Part shown: positions 25,110 to 36,861 of the stretch, piece by piece
Position numbering within the stretch: the stretch's first letter is position 1
Layout: every line of letters starts with the position of its first letter
Origin: Cyathus striatus
Lineage: Eukaryota > Basidiomycota > Agaricomycetes > Agaricales > Nidulariaceae
Direction of reading: 5' to 3'
Assembly (NCBI GenBank): GCA_025738555.1
Contig: JAOVFP010000010.1
Location: 3,162,001 to 3,226,000 of the forward strand
DNA: 64,000 bases
Made by a program: the position numbers and the translations under genes
Notes under the pieces: model-generated
The model's input: only the letters and a program-made list of their open reading frames with translations
Database searches by the model: none
Told to the model about the DNA's origin: nothing

Positions 25110-26585
25110 TTACAATTTCTTAAATTTTCTCTTGTTCTTTTTGTGAAACTTCTTAAACTTTTTCTTATCCCTCTTCCCTCCCCTTTCCTCTCTCTCTTCT
25201 CTCTCCTCCCTCTCCTCACTCTCCACTCTCTTCTCTCTTTTCTCATGTTCCTCACTCTCTTCTCTTTCTTTACTCTTACCCTTACCTTTTCTTTTCTTCT
25301 TCTTCACAGCTGCAGCCTGCTTTCCAAGTAAAATTTGATTCAAATTCTTAAAGTTTGGATATTGTTTTGCAGATACCTAAACACTTTTTTTATAAATCTC
25401 TCTTTATTTTTTCATTCAAGAAATTATTTGTAGGTGATATTCCAGTAGTGGAAAGATCTTATGTGCATATGTGTAATATGTGGATGGAGATATAAAAACA
25501 CTAATAAGTACTTTCTTATTAATATTAGTTTTTGCTGATGTTATAATAGTACTCAGAGATGGCTTTTTATTATTTCATATATCTTCAATCATCTCATACT
25601 TCTCATATATAATATAAATGTCCTGATCTTTGCTATTATTCTTAATGAAATAATCAGGAATATTGAAGTGTAAGATTAAAAAGATTTTTCACAACTTCCT
25701 CCTTATTAGTGAAAGGTCCAGCAGCTTCAGAAGCAATAGACTCAGTTCTTTGTTCAGTAACAGCACTCTTCTGATAAAAATGAGCTTTAAGATAAATTGA
25801 TAATCAAAGTATAACTTACAGCTAAAATTTCCAGAATATATTTATTATTATCATTTATTTGCCAAGTAACAGTGCTTGTCTTCTTTTTCTGAATACTTAA
25901 GTAGCAACCTTTCAAACTTCAATTATTATTTTCACACAAGGAAATTCTGACATTTTTCTCTATTAACTTTGTTACAAAATATTTCAAACAGTATAAAATA
26001 TAATAATACATACTTGCAATAAATTAGTAACAATCACCTACATGTTCAAGTAGAGTCTTAAGATCATACAAACATATAATTATGGAGATGATGAAGAGCT
26101 ATTATCTTACCCTCTTCATCATCTCTATAATTATATGTGTTTTCTGCTGTATATCCATGTGAGAACCCTCCCATTGTACATGATGCCTCTTGAAGTTCAT
26201 TCTTGCTCAAACTAGGTGTTGCTGAACTATGTAACTCAGAGCAACATGAGACTTTACTTATAGAGCAGCAGTTATCAGTAGAACTGGATGGTGCATGTCC
26301 ACACTTAAGAACTGGCAAAGATTTCTTTGGAGTGATATTTATATCAACATCCATAAGTTCACTTTCTTTCTTCTCTGCATTCTCAATTCTAGCATTGGTA
26401 CTCATTTCCTTCATTTGATTATCAATTAAATTTTTATCTGAATTCTTAAAATCATTCTCAGAACCATCTTCAGATTTGGATGTGTTATCAATTTCAATCT
26501 CAGTATTAGAACTTTCAGATAAGTTTCCAAATGCCTTATCAGCAAGCAAAGAATTTAAAGCATAGTTTCCAATTGATTCAGACAT
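25110..26585 (-). pseudogene. Gene A copy 1: unrecognised partner protein, decayed
   Basis: The first exon opens MSESIGNYALNSLLADKAFG and is Ser/Asp/Glu-rich, with MDVDINITPKKS and a Cys pair (TDNCCSISKVSCC), to about 26064. Further on, TSTVTWQINDNNKYILEILA (about 25880-25830) matches EWRHESNKYIVEILADG of copy 3. The end is a highly charged Lys/Glu/Arg tail (25343-25110). The middle has many stops. It is followed by the hairpin array and gene B1. No known domain was recognised. Confidence 0.6.
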
Positions 26586-26930
26586 CTAAAGAGTAGCAAT
26601 TAAGTACACTTGAAACATACATAATAATAAAATCTTACAGAAGCAGATTCGGAAATCTAGAAAGTAGCAATTAAGTACACTTGAAATATGTATAATAATA
26701 AAATCTTACAATCGGAAATCTAGAAAGTAGCAATTAAGTACACTTGAAATATGTATAATAATAAAATCTTACAAGAGTAGCAGAAGTCTAAAGAGTAGCA
26801 TTTAAGTATGCTTGGAACATAATTAATACAGAAATCTTACAGAAAGAGCAATCTGAGAGAGCTACATAGTAGGAATTAAGTATGCTTGAAACATACATAA
26901 TAATAAAATCTTACAGATGAAGTAGATTGA
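26586..26930 (-). other. Five tandem intron/micro-exon units in the gene A1 leader
   Basis: On the minus strand five nearly identical units each start GTAAGATTT, contain a branch-site-like TACTTAA(T) and end TAG. The first, 26586-26638, is 53 nt. Between them are exon-like pieces of 10-21 nt, such as ATTTCCGAATCTGCTTCT (26639-26656) and ACTTCTGCTACTCTT. Most pieces are multiples of three and translate as ISESAS-like peptides resembling the MSES start of gene A1. This suggests tandem duplication of a first exon plus intron. Confidence 0.65.
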
Positions 26931-27090
26931 AATATTGTTTTTTATTGTTTAGTGATACTTGTAACTATTGTTACTCAAATTTGAAAAGTTTGAAGTTTGA
27001 AGTTTGAGATGGTGATAAGGAAGAAAGGAAGAAAGATCATTTATCAAGGAAAAGAGAGTATATATACATGTAGTGTTGTTATTTATTGTT
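26930..27090 (-). promoter_or_regulatory. Candidate promoter of gene A1
   Basis: Upstream of the leader lies GTATATATACATG (about 27060), a TATA-like box on the minus strand, beside a CTTTCTTCCTTTCTTCC tract. The block is similar over about 150 bases to 61375-61520, upstream of the gene Y leader, which supports a conserved promoter. Confidence 0.5.
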
Positions 27091-27151
27091 ATGTATTGGT
27101 GTGTCAAAGATGTACTATTTATGTATGACTTGCACAGCATCCACACATTTA
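27090..27151. repeat. Satellite unit interrupted by E-e
   Basis: CAAAGATGTACTATTTATG...CTTGCACAGCATCCACACATTTA is the left part of a unit. Its continuation (CACATTTAGAGCAATTCAGATCACATCAAAG) lies at 37285-37315. Complete units follow the hAT element at 40879-41090. Confidence 0.75.
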
Positions 27152-27164
27152 CTATATGTGTCAC

Positions 27165-27715
27165 TCCCACACATGTCTCAACTGACTCTCACCTGACTCT
27201 CGCCTAACTCTCATCTGACTCTCAACCAAGTCTCAGAAGTCAGGTTAGACTCTCATCTGACTATCATTTGACTCTCAACTAAGTCTCAGAAGTTAGTTGA
27301 GAGTCTAAAATAGGTCTCAACTGAGTCTCAAGAGTCAACTGAGAGTCTCATTAGAGTCAGTTGAGACTTCCTAAATTAGTATTGGCTCAGCTTGAATTCT
27401 TACCTGACTCTCATCTGACTCTCACCTTACTCTCATCTAACTTTCACCTTACTCTCATCTAACTCTCACCTTACTCTCATCTAACACTCACCTTACTCTC
27501 ATTTAACTCTCACCTTACTCTCATCTAACTCTCACTTTACTCTCATCTGACTCTCACCTTACTCTCTCATTTAACTCTCACTTTACTCTCATCTGACTCT
27601 CACCTTACTCTCTCATTTAACTCTCACTTTACTTTCATCTAACTCTCACTTTACTCTCACCTGACTCTCATCTAACTCTTATCTAACTCTTTTCTGACTA
27701 TTGCCCAAGAATTAT
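27165..27715. repeat. Subterminal repeat array of E-e, gene B side
   Basis: Dozens of units of CTCTCATCTAACTCTCACCTTA type. It corresponds to the GTCCAGGTAGAGTCC arrays of E-g and E-c in position but not in sequence. Confidence 0.8.
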
Positions 27716-27825
27716 CATGAAAAAAATTATTTGTGCAATTAGTTATAAAACTCTCAACAAGAAATTTATATTACAATAATTAAATAAACAGATCAACCTA
27801 AGAATGAGAGCTATTTAATGTTACA

Positions 27826-29714
27826 TTATCTGATCATCAGGTATATGATATCTTCTTCCTCTTCCTCTCTATCATACTCATCACCAGCTTGCTCCTCATC
27901 CTCTTCCTCAGGATTATTTGAAGCTTTATTAAGCTGATGTTGAATAACTTTCTGAGTATGAATAAATAGTAGAGCATGAATGGTCCAGTCAAAATTTGCT
28001 ACAGTCATTCTATTAAGAATACTTTGATATCCTCCTAGCCAAGCATTGAGTTCACATGCCTATTAAACTATTAATTGTTAATATAAATCAGCAGTAAAAA
28101 AACTTACTTGTGTATTAAATGCTCTCTTATAATGGGGTCTACCATTTATATCATATTCTACTACTACTAGATTTGGTGCAGAGCCATTCAAAGGTGCAGA
28201 GTTACACCATTTCCTGCAAATGTAATTGGTTGTGTGATGATTGATATAGTGGTAAGAGTCTACAATCAATCTAGATGTATGACTCCATACTTCCCATACT
28301 CCATTTAAGAGAGATGCTTGTAAAACTACACATGCTTTATCAATGCAAATATAACTTGGTCTGAATTCCTCAGTAGGATATACTTTATTAAGAAAATCTA
28401 AAATTTGAACTGGGCCTTCAGACTTGGTAAATTTAGTCCATGCTTTAACAATACCACATGGAGCACAAATAGTTTCTACACAATAATATCTTGGTGCCAC
28501 AAAATAGTTTTCTCGTTTGTTGCGACATATATTAGCTGCAGGAGGATTGTCATGAGCTGGGGCTACTTGGTGATTAACTGGAGAAAGCCAATCCAATCTT
28601 TCATCATCAGTTCTACAAAGAATTCTCCTAATACCTAATAAAGATTGATGCCCAAATCTGATTAAATGATTGTGTTATCTATTGTCATGCTCAATATAAG
28701 TCTTAATATTGGGTTCTTTATAATTATCACAATTTGCAATATGGCATAAATGCCCACATAATATTCTGTGTTCTGTGCAAAATACCCCATTCGCTTCATT
28801 TTCTAGTTTTTGGTCACAGTCTTCAAATGCACAATGTCTGAGTCCCATAATAATTCCATCTATAACAATCATATTTGTAATAACTATATTCTCAGATTCA
28901 ATAGAAGTTGATTCAGACCTTAAATTAGGAGAATCAAGTTCACTTGAACTACTATTAGAATTACTATCAATATCCATTTCATGCTCAGATTCATATTGTA
29001 CTTGACGAGCATTGTGTGCATTCTATCTAGCTTCAATAGCATCCTGTCTAGCCAAATCTGCACCTTCTCCCATTAGATTTGAAACAGCATGATTTTCATC
29101 AATTCCAATTATAGCTGCAGGATCATCTTCAGTTAATACATCAGCAGTAGCTTTATATTCATGTGTACATTCACTGCATGAATGATCATCAGCAGACTGA
29201 ATTATTCCATTTTGACCAAGTGATTCAAATGCACACTTTGTTATTTTGTTAATTGCATATTGCTCAAAATTTACAGTTAAAGTAGTATTCTCTGAACTTG
29301 CTACTTGTTGAATAGTCTCATACACAAATGCTTGCCACATTTGATGGCAAGATAACTTGAATGGTATTACTGTTGAACTTATAAAGCATTCATTCCAAAA
29401 TATAGTAAAAGCAGAACTAGATGCATGAAAGTGGTATATTGCCTGTACAACTGAATTTGTGAAAGATCGGTCAGCCCAAAATTTCTGACCAATTTTTATA
29501 AATTTTGCTGCATTTACTAAACTTTTGACGGCAATAGATATTTCATCTTCATTAAATAAATGATTAATATCATCATTTATATGTTGTTGGAGTATTTGTG
29601 CAAGTGCAGTAATCCAGCCAGTAACAACTTGTCTATTCTCTCCTGGTACAAGAACAACTTGTTGTCTTGAATGAAGATTTATTAAATTTGTATTATTTGT
29701 TATATTCCCAAATA
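27826..29714 (-). pseudogene. Gene B copy 2: CxC6 and KDZ-like half kept, CxC5 segment deleted
   Basis: An open frame follows a splice acceptor at 29715: TNNTNLINLHSRQQ, GWITALAQILQQHINDD, then directly KFIKIGQKFWADRSFTNSVV. The roughly 130 residues holding CxC5 in copy 3 are absent without loss of frame. Then come HSCSECTHEYKATAD (about 29170), a CxC6-like MGLRHCAFEDCDQKL with GVFCTEHRILCGHLCHIANC (about 28850-28730), YYCVETICAPCGIVKAWTKF (about 28480-28420), SYICIDKACVVL, RLIVDSYHYINHHTTNYICR, an intron, and ACELNAWLGGYQSILNRMT, one codon shorter than copy 1. Two in-frame stops after IEAR (about 29020) and HDNR (about 28675) are each one C-to-T change from Gln. The tail is acidic. The 5' end matching copy 3 is missing. 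Confidence 0.8.
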
Positions 29715-29849
29715 CTGTAAAAAATATTGTCAGTATATAATAATCAATTTAAAATATAAGTAAAATAGCAAGATGAATGTTATGCATTGCAAATCATTAA
29801 ACAACAAAATAATACAACTGATCTGAAAGTACAGATTTACAATTGAAGC

Positions 29850-30095
29850 TATACTTGTTAAAAGTATAACTTTATTAAAAAGAAAAGAATAGATAATTGA
29901 CCTTTACTGTTGAAGTATAATGTACAATCTACATACTTGTTGAAAGTATGAAGAAATCAACAAAGGAATTTATACTGTTGAAAGTACAGATTTACAATTG
30001 AAGCTATACTTGTTGAAAGTATAACTTCATTAAAAAGAAAAGAATAGATAATAAAGCTTTATGAAAAATCTATACTGTTGAAGTATTAATAAAAA
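29850..30095 (-). repeat. Intergenic hairpin array, copy 2
   Basis: At least five hairpins with GTTGA or GTTAA loops: CATACTT-GTTGA-AAGTATG (29932-29950), ATACTT-GTTGA-AAGTAT (about 30006), ATACTT-GTTAA-AAGTAT (about 29857), TACT-GTTGA-AGTA (about 29905) and ATACT-GTTGA-AGTAT (about 30074). They lie between genes A2 and B2, as in the other two copies. Confidence 0.72.
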
Positions 30096-30132
30096 AACTT
30101 CAAGTTATATGAAAATAGTAAATAAAATATTC

Positions 30133-32572
30133 TTACAAGGCTCGCTCCTTTCCTTTTCTACTCTCCTTTCTCTTCTCTTTATCCTTACCCTTATTCTTGT
30201 TCTTTTTCTTTTCCTTCTCTTTCTCTTTCTCCTTCTCTCTCTCTTTCTTTTCTTCTTCCTTCTTCTTCTGCTCAGCAATAGCAATATGCTTATTCAGAAT
30301 TTCTCCTAGATAGTCAATACCAGACTTTCTAGCTCCCCAGACATCTTCATTCTTAATATTGGGATCTCTCATAAATCATTGTTCCATCCTTTTAAAATAC
30401 TTCAGGTTGCAAAAGTGTCTATGAATCCTGAAGTAGAATAGTGTTGCAAAAAATATAGTGTTCAGAATCTCTCCTAGATAGTCAATACCAGGCTTTTTAG
30501 CTTCCCAGATATCTTCATCCTTAATATTGGGATCTCCCATAAACCATTGTTCCATCCTTTTAAAATACTTCAGATTGTGAAAGTGTCTATGAACCCTGAA
30601 GTAGAATGGTGTTGCAAAAAATATAGTGTATGTTTGCTCATTACCACTCTCCTTTCCAGTAAAAGACCCATCTGCAATCTTTCCAGGTAGTTCCAAAACA
30701 ATCTTCTGGATAAAGAGCCATTTTGCATATACAACACAAATACTGACAGTACCCTCATAGCACAAAGCAAGAGGAATCTTAAAGATATTAATAATTTGCT
30801 GTTGCTTTTTAGTAACTGATCTTAGGGCTTTACTTGAACCAGAACCAGAAGCCACAGGAGTGGACATGGTAACAGCAGGAGCTGAGATTGCAGATGAATC
30901 AAGTCCTTCCTATAAAAGTTATAAGTTAATTATAGCAAATAAATACTTCATACTTACTGCTAAAACATAGCAAACTGTATTGTTTTTTTCATTAACAAAC
31001 CACTCAATATCTTCAAGATCTCTCAGAAGCTCTGAATAGTGGCCTTTAATAATCTAAGTATTATCCTCCCAGATAAACATATATGGGTCCAATACTGTAA
31101 ATAAATATAGTCAATATATATATGTGGACATAAAGAATAAATGATATACCTTTGACATATGAATATTTTTTACCAATCAACTGTACAACTTTGCCAAGTT
31201 TGTAATGCAATTTGACATTTTTAATTGCAAAATGTGCTTCTGTTGATTTGTGATTACTGAAAATATGTACAGTTCCAGTTGTAGATACTTCAACTGGTAC
31301 ATCATCTCTTTTCTCTATAAAAATATGTTAAATAGTTAAACAAAACAAGTTGTTTTAATTATTTACCTGCATCACCAAAGCCAAAACCACTTCTAAGTGC
31401 ATGCTCATGCATGTGACCACCTGTGATTTTAGATGCACCTTGTAATGCAAGAGAGTCCACAGCCTTAGCAACAGAGTCTTCTTCATCTGAATCAACTTCA
31501 TCTGAATGCTGGTCATTAAATTGACTCATGAAGCTTTCAAATGTTTGATCCTCTCTAATAAGATTGGATTCTAAGCCAGTTAAATTATTCAAGGTGGATG
31601 AATGGCTGGATGCAGAGACTTCCAATTAGATTTTGAAGAGCAGCTATCTATACTGACAGTGAGACTGGTTGGGCTAGTAGAGTGGTTGTGCCTCTTGTTG
31701 CTTTTTTTAGAAGTTTTATCAATATCCATTTCCTCTGCATCATCATTGTCATCCTCAATTGAAGTAGATCCTTTACTTAATAATTCACTAGATTTTGACT
31801 TAGAAGTATTTCCAGTTGACTTAGATCCACTGAATATTAACAGTTCCTTTTCATTTAACGAATCACCAGAAGTGGACTTAATAGAGCCACTGAATGCAGA
31901 ACCACTTGATCCTGATCTAGAGCCTGTTGAAGTCCTTACATGAGGTGAAAGTACTGTCCCAGAGCAACCACAAAGCTGAGGAGGTGGAGCAACTGTCAAG
32001 TTGCTTCACTCCAGAATTAATTCTGTTCTAAATATAATGTAAAGCAATAAGTAAAAAGTATAGAGCAAGAAAATATACCTAGTTAGATGAGCTGGCACTC
32101 CTTGAGCATCAAGCTCTTGGTCGTCTTGTAGATGCTGAACAGAAGATTTCCTATAAAAGAATAAATAAAGTGCAACAGAAATTATTAAACAACATGACTT
32201 ACTTGACTTTCTTCCTCCATCCTTTGGGAATAGGTTTCTGACTTATCTTCTTTTCCTTCCCTGTACCTTTCTCTGACATCTCTATTACATCCTCCTCCTC
32301 CTCCTCCTCCTTCTCTTTATTGCCACCACTCTCACCATCTCCTTCGTGCTCCTCTTCACTCTCAGATCAATTCTCTTTCCTGCCCCTTCCCCTTCCCTTT
32401 CCCCTTGGTCAAGCTCTAGAAGCAGGCCTCCCCCTTTTAGAAATTGGAGCACCACTAGAAGCACTACTTGCAGGTGCAGTGGTAGTATTCCTAGATCTGG
32501 ATCTAGTGGAAGAGAATGGTGGAGCAGCACCAGCACCAGCACCAGCAGTCTTGGACCTAGTGAATTGCATGG
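30133..32572 (-). pseudogene. Gene A copy 2: unrecognised partner protein
   Basis: The start MQFTRSKTAGAGAGAAPPFS leads into a basic then acidic segment; in-frame TGA codons stand where CGA would give Arg (about 32410 and 32370). Introns near 32150-32205 and 32030-32085 precede a Ser-rich disordered region with DDNDDAEEMDIDKTSKKSNK (about 31740) and, after a frameshift near 31615, an acidic block SDEVDSDEEDSVAKAVDSLA. Later exons include KLHYKLGKVVQLIGKKYSYV (about 31200) and a core with YTIFFATPFYFRVHRHFHNL and WFMGDPNIKDEDIWEAKKPG, matching copy 3. The end is a KKKEEEKKEREKEKEKEKEK tail. A 168-bp in-frame duplication affects the core. Function unknown; a DNA-binding or scaffolding partner of gene B is only a guess. 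Confidence 0.65.
30295..30628 (-). repeat. In-frame 168-bp tandem duplication inside gene A2
   Basis: Bases 30295-30460 and 30463-30628 are about 90 percent alike at an offset of 168 (56 codons). They repeat the PNIK(D/N)EDVW...GIDYLGEILN and FYFR(V/I)HRHF segments. A stop separates the downstream copy from the charged tail in one frame. Confidence 0.85.
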
Positions 32573-32940
32573 TAGACAAAAGTAGACAGTAAAAAAGCAG
32601 TGTAAAAAAGCAAAATTGTATCTTAAGTGTTGTGCACTCAGATAAAGGAAGAAAAGGAAAAGAAACACAGTCTTTACTTATATCATTCATGGGACTTGGT
32701 CAATCAATCTCTGGCAGCACAAAAGAAGAAAAGAAGCATGTATTATTAACATGAGACAGACATGTGTCTACTCTATAAATAACATTCCTACCTCCAACTC
32801 AAACTCCTACTCAATTGGGTGCTGTTTCAATGGTCACTGGCAACTGCCAGGACTCAATGAACCAGCACCAAAGAGGAGGAGAGAAAGGGAGGGCTTGGAA
32901 GGGAGGGGTAAGAAAGATACTTGTGTGCATTAAGGTGTTG
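32573..32940. promoter_or_regulatory. Upstream region of gene A2
   Basis: A noncoding stretch with pyrimidine and purine tracts and CTCTATAAATAAC near 32770. The TATA-like sequence reads on the plus strand, away from gene A2, so promoter orientation is unclear. None of the intron/micro-exon units of gene A1 is present. Confidence 0.25.
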
Positions 32941-32984
32941 ACATGGGAGAAACCATGATATAAATAGATTTTGTGAGAGAGGAA

Positions 32985-33584
32985 AAGCATTTGCACTCAG
33001 GGACGTTGTGGTGGATGGGAAAGGTGAGCATTGTGCTCAAAGATGTGACAGGAGCTCAGGCATGGTGTGGAGAAGGGGAGGAAAGAGCATTGCACTCAGG
33101 TTGTGGGGAAAGTGAGAGGTGAGCACTGAGTGCTGAGATGTTGTGGGGAATGTGAGGAGGAGAGGAGGGAGTGTTTGCGCTCAGACACAGCATGGGGAGG
33201 AGAGGAACGAGTGTTTGCACTCAGATATGGCATGGGGAAGAGGAGGAACAAGTGTTTGTGCTTGAAGATGTTGTGGGGGGTGGGGACCAGGGGGAGGGGA
33301 ACAAAGAGCATTTGTGCTCAGACATGGCATGGGGAGGGGTACAGATGAGAGGGGATGGAAACGACGAGTGTTTGCACTCAGACGTGGTACAGGGGAGAGG
33401 GGGAGGATGATATGGTACAGAGGAGGGGGGAGGGAAACATGAGTGTTTGTGCTTGTAGATGTCATGGGGAGAGGGGGAGGATGAGTGTTTGTGCTCAGAC
33501 ATGGTATGGGGGAGGGGGGAGGGAAATGACAAGTGTGTGCACTTGTAGACGTCACAGGGGGATGGAGGGAATGAGCATTTGTAC
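32985..33584. repeat. Minisatellite, left part (continues at 36230)
   Basis: G-rich units of about 45-55 bases containing GAGTGTTTG(C/T)(A/G)CTCAGA and CATGGGGAGG. The array is broken by the foldback at 33585-36229 and resumes to about 36660, together about 1 kb. Open frames across it are repeat translations. Confidence 0.8.
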
Positions 33585-36229
33585 CATAAGTGTCAGCCAT
33601 CATGATCATTTACCATAGAACTAGCAGAATATTACTATGCTCAAATGTGATCATTTACTATAATACTAGCAGAATATTCCCATGCTCAAATGTGATCATT
33701 TACATAGGACTAGCTAATTGCTCACACTCAAATGTGATCATTTACTATAATACTAGCAGATTGTTCCCATGCTCATATCTGATCATTTACAATAGGACTA
33801 CCACAGTATTCACACACTCATATGTGATCATTTACATATTACCACCAGAATATTCTCACAATCAAATATGATCATTTATGATAATACTAGCAGAATATTC
33901 CCATGCTCAAATATGATCATTTATGATAATACTAGCAGAATATTCCCATGCTCAAATATGATTATTTATGATAATACTAGCAGAATATTCCCACGCTCAA
34001 ATATGATCATTTATGATAGGACTAGCAGATTGTTCCCACACTCAAATGTGATCATTTACTAAAATATTAGCAGAATATTCCCACATTTATAAGTGATTAT
34101 AAGTGATCATTAGGTCATGCAGGTGGCATAATAGGTTGTTCATGTATGTCACATTGTATCACACTGTGTCACACATGTGACATATGTGACATATGTCACA
34201 CTTTTACACATGTCACACATTGTCACAAACATTATATTCATCACACATGTTACATATCCAAACACATTACATTTATTCACATTTTGTTCACATGTCACAC
34301 ATCTCTCATTTGTAATACTGTACCATTTAAATGAGTTTGAAATAGGCAAAATATTGACATCATTTGATGCTTTCTGACATGTGACTGTCAAATTATTAAA
34401 ATGATAAATTTATCACAAGTTGCATTTTCACAGTATTATGTTAGTCAGACATCTCATATATGTCACATTTTATGTTTCAAAATCTGATGGTAAATGTGAT
34501 GAAATGATCACACAGCAGATATTTGCAATTCTGTAACAATGAAAATTGAACAGTAGTGAGCACTGTTAAGAGAGACACAAGAAATCATATAGCCCATTGG
34601 TTAGTCAAGAAAAACATCTGATTGGCTGATAGAAAGTGTGACAAAGATATAAGTAATGTGACAATAGAAGTAATAATTGAATGGAAGATATAGATATGTC
34701 AACATAACCAGACCAGATAACATGTGATGAAGATACAGAATACATATTAAGGTTAGTTAGACAAAATTAGTATCTAAGTACAGTTATGTCTACTATAGAA
34801 TCTGACTGTCTTATTAAAACATAACATTGTGATTACCAGAAAGTAGTGTTGACATAATGTGATTTCAGCTTAGTACTATGAATGCTGAATTCAACCAATA
34901 CAGGTAAATAGTAAGAGAAAATGTGATTTTTATAAAGTAGTCAAGTGCCTTTGCCATATAATTTGTAATGTGCATGAATCACTTAGTGAGCACCTTTCAT
35001 GTGACCTTTTCATATGACATGTGTGATGTGTGTAGGGTCTGTGTGACTGTTGGGTGTGCAAATTAAAGTAAAAATGCAATTTTATTTTTTGACAAGGAGA
35101 AAGTACCATGACAAGCAAGTGATATGAGAAGGAAGTGTGATATGTGTGACAAATGTGAGAATATAACAGGTGTAATATTGACATATAAGAGATGTATAAC
35201 ATGTGTAATGAATATAATGGCTGTAACAGATGTTGTGTGACATGAATTTGGAAATGTAACCTATGTGACTACATGACAGGAGTATTATACAAGCAAATGT
35301 GAGAAGTTTGACAGCTAAGTGTGACAGCTATAAACAACAAGACAAATGTGGAATATATGTAAGAGTGTGATATACATGATAAAATGTGACATATGTAAAA
35401 GTGTGATGTGTGTGACAAAATGTGATGTGTCTAAAAGTGTGACATGTGTGACAATGTGTGATGTGTTTAAATGTGTGACATATCTAAAAGTGTGATGTGT
35501 GTGACAAAATGTGACATGTCAAAAAGTGTGACATGTTTAAAAGTGTGACATGTGGTGAAAAAGTGTGACATGTGTGACGATGTGTGACGTGTTTAAAAGT
35601 GTGACATGTGTGACATATCGAAATGTGTGACAAAATGTGACGTGTCAAAAAGTGTGATATGTGACAAAATATAATGTTTGTGACAATGTGTGACATGTGT
35701 AAAAGTGTGACATATGTCACATATGTCATATGTGTGACACAGTGTGATACAATGTGACATACATGAACAACCTATTATGCCACCTGCATGACCTAATGAT
35801 CACTTATAATCACTTATAAGTGTGGGAATATTCTGCTAATATTTTAGTAAATGATCACATTTGAGTGTGGGAACAATCTGCTAGTCCTATCATAAATGAT
35901 CATATTTGAGCGTGGGAATATTCTGCTAGTATTATCATAAATAATCATATTTGAGCATGGGAATATTCTGCTAGTATTATCATAAATGATCATATTTGAG
36001 CATGGGAATATTCTGCTAGTATTATTGTAAATGATCACATTTGAGCATGAGCAATCAGCTAGTTCTATGTAAATGATCACATTTAAGCATGGGAATATTC
36101 TGCTAGTATTATAGTAAATGATCACATTTGAGCATGAGCAATCAGCTAGTTCTATGTAAATGATCACATTTGAGCATGGGAATATTCTGCTAGTATTATA
36201 GTAAATGATCACGATGGCTGACACCACTC
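33585..36229. mobile_element. 2.6-kb foldback of the TGTCAGCC family nested in E-e
   Basis: TTTGTAC flanks both sides (33578-33584 and 36230-36236). The eighth base can be counted on either side, giving 7 of 8. Ends read CATAAGTGTCAGCCATC and, inward from the right, GAGTGGTGTCAGCCATC. Arms of about 500 bases are tandem TGATCATTTATGATAATACT / AGCAGAATATTCCCATGCTC units. Inner arms are TGTCACA/TGTGACA repeats (34140-34260 and 35340-35760), with a unique core of about 1 kb that lacks a convincing gene. Confidence 0.85.
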
Positions 36230-36660
36230 TTTGTACTTATATGTGGCAAAGGGGAGGAAAGGAGAAGTGTTTGCACTCATACATGATATGGGAGGGGGGA
36301 GGGAAATGACGAGCGTTTGCACTTATAGACATCACAGGGGGATGGAGGGAACGAGTGTTTGTGCTCATATGTGGTATGGGGGAGAGGACATTAAGCGTTT
36401 GCACTCAGATGTCACAGATGAGAGGGAGGACGGAGTGTTTGCGCTCATACATGGCATGGGGGAGGGGAAGAGGAGTGATTGCGCTTAAAACATCATGGGG
36501 GAGAGGGGCTAGAAGGGAGCGTTATGCTCAGTGACACTGGAGTGAGGGAAGAAAGAGACAACGCGCACCTTAACACCATTGTGGGGACAAACAATGCACA
36601 TTCTGGAATAAACGGAGTGAAAAGCAATTGCACTCGATAGAAAAAGAGTGATTGCGCTTA
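36230..36660. repeat. Minisatellite, right part
   Basis: Continuation of the 32985-33584 array after the nested foldback: GAGTGTTTGCGCTCATACATG and GATTGCGCTTAAA units, degenerating towards 36700. Confidence 0.75.
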
Positions 36661-36861
36661 AAGAAGAGAGAGGATCAGATGTAAAGTGGAAATGAAAGAG
36701 CAAATGGAAGGTGGGGGGAGCAAGGGAGCAAATAGAGGGTGGGAATAAAAAATTAATTGACAAGTCACCCCACAAAAAAAGATGTACATACATGTGACTA
36801 ATGACCTGCTTATTAATAATAATAACATTACATAATATTTAATGACATTATCTATTTATGA

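Noticed and set aside
33090..33618. Frames across the 45-55 bp minisatellite
   Set aside because: Repeat translation with no coding signature.
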